Assembly (NCBI RefSeq): GCF_011046895.1
Contig: NZ_CP049249.1
Location: 682,001-746,000, forward strand
DNA length: 64,000 nt
Direction: 5' to 3'
DNA from: Rhizobium rhizoryzae
Lineage (GTDB): Bacteria > Pseudomonadota > Alphaproteobacteria > Rhizobiales > Rhizobiaceae
Program-made: the position numbers and the translations under genes
The notes under the pieces: generated by a model
What the model was told of the DNA's origin: nothing
What the model saw: only the letters and a program-made list of their open reading frames with translations
The model's database searches: none
Shown: in pieces, positions 59,620-64,000 of the stretch
How positions within the stretch are numbered: position 1 is the stretch's first letter
Layout of the letters: each line of letters begins with the position of its first letter

Positions 59620-62600
59620 ACCTGTCCGCCCCCTTCATCAGGCGTCCAGTTGGCACCACACTTCTTGCGATTGGCCTGATGATATTGGGCATTGTGGCCT
59701 ATCGCTTCCTGCCTGTTTCCAGCCTGCCAGCGGTGGATCTCCCCACAATTCGTGTGTCCGCCAGTCGTCCGGGTGCCGATCCGGAAAGCATGGCATCAAG
59801 CGTTGCCGCTCCACTCGAGCGGCACCTTGGTGCGATTGCCGGATTGACGGAACTGACATCGACCAGCGGGCTGGGCACGACGAACATTTTTTTGCAGTTC
59901 GACATTTCCCGCAACGTCGATAGCGCCGCACAGGATGTGCAGGCGGCTATCAATGCTGCCGTGGCCGATTTGCCGAGCGACATGCCGAACCTGCCGTCGA
60001 TGCGCAAGGCAAACCCTGCCGCAGCACCCATACTGACGCTGGCGCTCACCTCATCCACTCTTCCAGCAAGTGCCATCTTCGATGCCGCGGATACGGTCGT
60101 CGTTCAGCGCATCTCACAGGTGGAGGGTGTGGGCGATGTAAATGTCAGCGGCGCGGATCAACCGGCGGTCCGCGTGCGGCTCGATCCGGATCGGCTGGCA
60201 GCCATCGGTCTTTCCGCAAACGATGTGCGCAATGCCATCGTCAATGGAAATGCCCTCGCCCCCGTGGGTGCCATCGATGGGCCTAATGCTTTCTATGCAC
60301 TCTCTCTCAACGCGCAACTCACGAAACCGGAAGATTACGGAGACCTGATCATTCGGTCTGGCGATGGAACCGCGACCCGGCTATCGGACATTGCCAGCGT
60401 GGAACCGGGCGTGCGCAATCGGCGGTCCGATGCATGGTTCAACGGCAAGCCGGCCGTTCTGCTCAACATCACCAAGGCAACGGACGCCAATGTGGTTGCA
60501 ACTGTCGATGCTGTGCGCGCGCTCTTTCCCGAACTCAAGCAGTTGATCCCTGCGGGTATCGAAATCGACGTGCTGAACGACCGCACGACGACCATCAATG
60601 CAAGCGTGAAGGACATGCAGTTCACGCTGCTTGCTACGATCAGCCTCGTCATGGCCGTCGTTTTCGTTTTTCTCCGGCGACTGGTGCCGACATTCGCGGC
60701 GGGCATCACGGTGCCCTTGTCCTTTGCCGGGGCCTTTGCCGCGATGTGGCTTACGGGCCTTTCCATAGACAATCTCTCATTGATGGCATTGGCGGTCGCC
60801 AGCGGCTTCGTCGTCGATGATGCCATCGTCATGATCGAGAATGTCTATGCAAATCTGGAAAAGGGCATGAGCCCACTGCAGGCGGCACTTGAAGGCGCAA
60901 GCCAGATCGGCTTCACCGTGATTGCAATCAGTGTCTCACTGATGGCTGCCTTCATTCCGCTGTTCTTCATGGGCGGGATCGTCGGAAAATTCTTCCTAAC
61001 CTTCTCGCTGACTTTGGCCTTCACCATTCTCGTCTCAACCATCGTCTCGCTCACATTGACGCCGATGATCTGCGGCCACAAGCTGAAGCCGCATGATCTG
61101 GAGGCTCGGGCAAACTGGTTCGACCGACTGGTCGAGGGCACCATGGATTCCATGATTGCCTTCTATGACAGAACCCTGAGCAGCCTGCTGCATCACCGTT
61201 TTCTGGCCATTGTCACGACGGCCGCCTGCATTGCGCTGACAGGCTATCTCTATGCGAAAGTTCCGAAGGGTTTCATTCCGAGGGACGATACAGGTTTCGT
61301 GATGGGCAACAGCCAGGCGGCCAGTGACATCTCATATCCGGCGATGGTTCAGCTTCAGCGGCGTGCGTTGGCGATCGTCGAGAAGGACCCGGCCGTCAAG
61401 AACATAGGCGCAAGCGTCGGCGGTGGCTTTCTCGGAACCGCCAATCGCGGGCAGATGCAGATCTCTTTGAAGCCGCGGGCGGAGCGAGATCCCACCGATG
61501 TGGTTGTCGAGCGGCTGCGCCGGGCGACAGCGGTCATTCCCGGCCTCGATACCTCCTTTCATTCGCCGAGCGATATTCGCGTCGGTGCCCGATCTTCGGA
61601 TTCGGAATTTCAGTTCACCCTCTGGAGTGCCGATTATGCCGAACTCATAACCTGGGCGCCGCGAATTCTGGCAAGGCTGAGACAGGAACCGCTGCTGACG
61701 GATGTGAACAGCGACCGGCAACCCAATGGATTGCAGGCCAATGTGGTGGTTGATCGGACGGCCGCTTCGCGACTTGGCATACGCATGAGCGCGGTCGATA
61801 CGGCCCTGAACAATGCCTTTGCGCAGAGACAGGTCACGGTGATCTATGGAGAGCGAAACCAGTACCGCGTCATTCTGGAGGCCTATCCGGAATTCGCGAA
61901 AGACCCTGAGCATATCCTGAAAATCTACGTTCCAGCGACAGGCGGCACGCAGGTTCCCCTCAGCGCATTTTCCAAGGTCGAGCGGACCCTGGCGCCGATT
62001 GGCGTGAACCATGAGGATCAGTTCCCCTCCGTCACGATCTCCTACAATGTCGGGCCGGACATTACGCTGTCTCAGGCGAACGAGGCCATCAAAGCCGCCG
62101 TTGCGGATATGCATCTGCCAGATACGCTTCACGCTGAATTTGCGGGCGACGCTGCCAATGCCAGCGATTCCTCCAGCAACCAGCCGCTGCTGATTCTAGC
62201 CGCCCTGCTGGCCGTCTATATCGTGCTTGGCATTCTTTACGAAAGCCTCGTCCACCCGCTGACGATCATCTCGACGCTGCCATCGGCCGGGCTCGGTGCT
62301 CTGCTGGCACTGTGGGTGAGCGGTACGGAACTGACACTTGTTGCATTCATCGGCATCATTCTTCTGATCGGGATCGTGAAGAAAAACGGCATCATGCTTG
62401 TCGATTTTGCCCTCGATGCAGAACGCCGGCTTGGCATGACGCCTGCCGAGGCCATCCATGAAGCATGCCTCAAGCGGTTTCGCCCCATCATGATGACGAC
62501 CCTTGCGGCATTCATGGGCGCGCTACCGCTGATCCTGGCAAGCGGCCCGGGTGCCGACCTTCATCGTCCGCTCGGGATCACGATCATTGGCGGCCTGATC

Positions 62601-62729
62601 GTCTCGCAGGCGCTGACACTCTACACGACGCCGATCATCTATCTGATCTTTTCCCGGTGGTCGGGTTCGCGCAGCAAGAGAGAACTGGAGGCAGCATCAG
62701 CCGGACCAGCTTTGAAGCCAAACGCCTAA
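59616..62729 (+). CDS. RND efflux permease (MdtC-like)
   Basis: 1037 residues, homologous to the preceding protein (FIRRPVGTTLLAIGLMILG at TM1; GFVVDDAIVMIENV in TM4; IGIVKKNGIMLVDFAL in TM10-11). It probably forms the mixed trimer with it. The MdtABC system of enterobacteria exports novobiocin, bile salts and similar compounds; substrates here are unknown. Last gene of the operon, 22 bases from the convergent TetR stop. Confidence 0.93.
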   Translation: MNLSAPFIRRPVGTTLLAIGLMILGIVAYRFLPVSSLPAVDLPTIRVSASRPGADPESMASSVAAPLERHLGAIAGLTELTSTSGLGTTNIFLQFDISRNVDSAAQDVQAAINAAVADLPSDMPNLPSMRKANPAAAPILTLALTSSTLPASAIFDAADTVVVQRISQVEGVGDVNVSGADQPAVRVRLDPDRLAAIGLSANDVRNAIVNGNALAPVGAIDGPNAFYALSLNAQLTKPEDYGDLIIRSGDGTATRLSDIASVEPGVRNRRSDAWFNGKPAVLLNITKATDANVVATVDAVRALFPELKQLIPAGIEIDVLNDRTTTINASVKDMQFTLLATISLVMAVVFVFLRRLVPTFAAGITVPLSFAGAFAAMWLTGLSIDNLSLMALAVASGFVVDDAIVMIENVYANLEKGMSPLQAALEGASQIGFTVIAISVSLMAAFIPLFFMGGIVGKFFLTFSLTLAFTILVSTIVSLTLTPMICGHKLKPHDLEARANWFDRLVEGTMDSMIAFYDRTLSSLLHHRFLAIVTTAACIALTGYLYAKVPKGFIPRDDTGFVMGNSQAASDISYPAMVQLQRRALAIVEKDPAVKNIGASVGGGFLGTANRGQMQISLKPRAERDPTDVVVERLRRATAVIPGLDTSFHSPSDIRVGARSSDSEFQFTLWSADYAELITWAPRILARLRQEPLLTDVNSDRQPNGLQANVVVDRTAASRLGIRMSAVDTALNNAFAQRQVTVIYGERNQYRVILEAYPEFAKDPEHILKIYVPATGGTQVPLSAFSKVERTLAPIGVNHEDQFPSVTISYNVGPDITLSQANEAIKAAVADMHLPDTLHAEFAGDAANASDSSSNQPLLILAALLAVYIVLGILYESLVHPLTIISTLPSAGLGALLALWVSGTELTLVAFIGIILLIGIVKKNGIMLVDFALDAERRLGMTPAEAIHEACLKRFRPIMMTTLAAFMGALPLILASGPGADLHRPLGITIIGGLIVSQALTLYTTPIIYLIFSRWSGSRSKRELEAASAGPALKPNA

Positions 62730-62751
62730 CGCTGACAGACCTGCGCGCGGC

Positions 62752-63408
62752 TCATCGCGTGAGAAGCCCGGTAACAATTCGGGTCATTTGAGACTTGAGC
62801 TCCTTGTCGGAGTGCTTGATGCCGACCATCTCCGACAAAAAATCCTGCGTTGTCGAGAGAAGACCAAGAAGTGAGATTGAGGCAAACACTGCAAGATCAT
62901 CATCGATCAGTCTCGCCTCTTCTTTGTGGTCATCCAGAAAATGACGCAACTTGGTATGAATAGGCTTGCCAAGTTTTTCCGCGATAAAAGTCTGCCGCTC
63001 CCGATCAGGGCTTCCGGCCACTTCCCCTATCATCAGTCGGGCGAAGTGCGGCTTTGAGAAAATCATCTCGACGAGCTGTTCTGCAACGTAATCAACTCTT
63101 TGCTCCGCGGGGAGCTTCAAAGCATCCGCAATGAATTTATCGATGTTTTGCAAAGACTCCTCGGCGACCGACGAAACAACGGCAGTCCAAAGCCCGAACT
63201 TTGACCCGTGACGGTATGAAATAAGAGCGACATCTACATCCGCTATCGTCGCAATATTTCGAAGCGATGTGTTTTCGAAACCATTTTCAGCAAAGCTCTG
63301 AAGGGCAGACTCAAGCAAGGTGTCGGTCCCAGGCTCTGCGCCTTTGCGGGGCCTTCCTCGTCCGGCCCTCGCCTTTTGCGCCTGCTGTGGTTTCGTTCGT
63401 GCTTCCAT
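62752..63408 (-). CDS. TetR/AcrR-family regulator
   Basis: 218 residues. A basic N-terminal tail (KARAGRGRPRKG) precedes the HTH (LESALQSFAENGFENTSLRN, DVALISYRHGSKFGLW). The C-terminal domain resembles the CerR/YbjK-like set. ATG 63408 has GGGAG 8 bases upstream. It is divergent from the second RND adaptor gene by 79 bases, and is its likely repressor rather than that of the convergent operon. Confidence 0.9.
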   Translation of the reverse strand: MEARTKPQQAQKARAGRGRPRKGAEPGTDTLLESALQSFAENGFENTSLRNIATIADVDVALISYRHGSKFGLWTAVVSSVAEESLQNIDKFIADALKLPAEQRVDYVAEQLVEMIFSKPHFARLMIGEVAGSPDRERQTFIAEKLGKPIHTKLRHFLDDHKEEARLIDDDLAVFASISLLGLLSTTQDFLSEMVGIKHSDKELKSQMTRIVTGLLTR

Positions 63409-63487
63409 CTTGACAACTCCCATGCTTGCAAGACATATATTCAACATCTGATGAATTATTTCAACCCTGTTATGATCAGGATCACCA

Positions 63488-64000
63488 ATGACGGCAACGT
63501 CTACTCCTCCTCCCAAAGGCCTGAAGGCGCCAAAAAGATCCCTTCCCGCCGTTTTCATCGCGATAGCGGCTCTGGCTCTCTCTTCCTGTGACGAGCAGAG
63601 CAAGGAACGGGAGCCCTATCTCGCTCATGTCAAAGTCGAATCTGTTCGGCTGACGCCCGACGTCGTGCGTGCCAGCGGCACCGGCGAGGTCAAGGCGCGC
63701 ATAGAGAGTGAACTCTCGTTCAAGGTCAGCGGTCGCGTCATTTCGCGGGAGGTCAATGTCGGTGATCGCGTGAAGGCAGGCGATCTCCTTGCCAGGCTAG
63801 ACTCAACTGAGCAGTCGGCTGATCTGGAATCGGCAAAGGCCGCGGTCGCCTCACAAGAGGCAACCCTGCGCATGGCAAGCTCCGTGCTGGCCCGGAGAAA
63901 GGCATTGACGCAAACGGGTGCATTGTCGCAGCAGGATCTGGATAGCGCGATTCAACAGTTCCAATCCGCTCAGAACGACCTGGACGCAGCAAAGGCACGT
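63488..64000 (+). CDS. RND efflux adaptor lipoprotein, 3' end cut by window edge
   Basis: 171 codons are visible from ATG 63488 (AGGA about 7 bases upstream). A lipobox LALSSC near residue 34 predicts a lipoprotein. The adaptor fold follows: VRASGTGEVKARIESELSFK, VNVGDRVKAGDLLARLD, then a coiled-coil hairpin (SQQDLDSAIQQFQSAQNDLD). An RND permease gene should follow outside the window. Confidence 0.88.
   Translation, partial: MTATSTPPPKGLKAPKRSLPAVFIAIAALALSSCDEQSKEREPYLAHVKVESVRLTPDVVRASGTGEVKARIESELSFKVSGRVISREVNVGDRVKAGDLLARLDSTEQSADLESAKAAVASQEATLRMASSVLARRKALTQTGALSQQDLDSAIQQFQSAQNDLDAAKAR

Noticed and set aside
63423..63488. ATTCA-N8-TGAAT as TetR operator before the second RND adaptor
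   Set aside because: Only 5-bp arms and a non-pairing interior in AT-rich DNA; too weak to list.
1..64000. Search for CRISPR arrays, tRNA or rRNA genes, insertion sequences and phage genes
   Set aside because: No regularly spaced repeats, cloverleaf-like gene, transposase or integrase was seen anywhere in the window.

Overview
The window looks like chromosome of an alphaproteobacterium of the order Rhizobiales (Hyphomicrobiales), probably Rhizobiaceae or Brucellaceae. This is inferred from a BA14K-family protein with two copies of its motif, a GguC-like protein, a DUF982 protein, a PraR-like regulator, three HWE-type histidine kinases, a bacteriophytochrome, and moderately high GC with dense coding. 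Genus is not resolved. No rRNA, tRNA, insertion sequence, prophage or CRISPR array was seen. About 57 protein genes are supported; the first and last are cut by the window edges.

Layout. 1-4.9 kb: sugar-acid operon (GguC-like FAH protein, galactose-dehydrogenase-like Gfo/Idh protein, arabonate/galactonate dehydratase) with a divergent GntR regulator. 4.9-9.4 kb: PilZ protein, a receiver protein, and a bacteriophytochrome operon (phytochrome kinase, receiver, receiver-HWE kinase). 9.5-15.4 kb: the most unusual region. A LuxR-type regulator faces a one-way cluster of PraR-like regulator, SARP/TPR regulator, a 72-residue candidate precursor peptide, YcaO, TfuA and a small unknown protein, which is the gene content expected of a ribosomally made, probably thioamidated peptide. 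15.4-20 kb: BA14K protein, glycerate 2-kinase, M14 carboxypeptidase, GntR regulator. 20-24.6 kb: TetR regulator and a PaoABC-like molybdenum aldehyde oxidoreductase. 24.7-28.7 kb: small membrane protein, HWE kinase with receiver, EamA transporter, pirin. 28.8-32.6 kb: gabT-gabD with a divergent MerR-XRE-cupin regulator. 32.6-36.4 kb: sulfate ABC importer. 36.6-39.6 kb: YqaA-like and DCC proteins, aldo/keto reductase, and a CbiM-like protein behind a cobalamin riboswitch. 39.6-44.1 kb: envelope-stress cluster (QseBC/PmrAB-like pair, PepSY protein, DgkA, EptA). 44.2-48.4 kb: allophanate hydrolase, MFS exporter and AraC regulator. 48.5-54.9 kb: metallophosphoesterase, third HWE kinase, chemoreceptor, DUF982 protein. 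55-64 kb: MdtABC-like RND efflux operon, AcrR-type regulator and the start of a second RND adaptor lipoprotein.

Regulation is unusually legible. Many operons have a divergent regulator with a clear dyad between them: GntR at 3726-3760, GntR at 19235-19250, and a TetR-like dyad lying exactly inside a -35/-10 spacer at 20618-20646. The peptide cluster has dyads upstream of its first gene and three 11-bp-phased direct repeats plus a 17-bp dyad before its last gene.

Functions and start sites come from reading motifs, gene order and ribosome binding sites by eye; no database search was possible.
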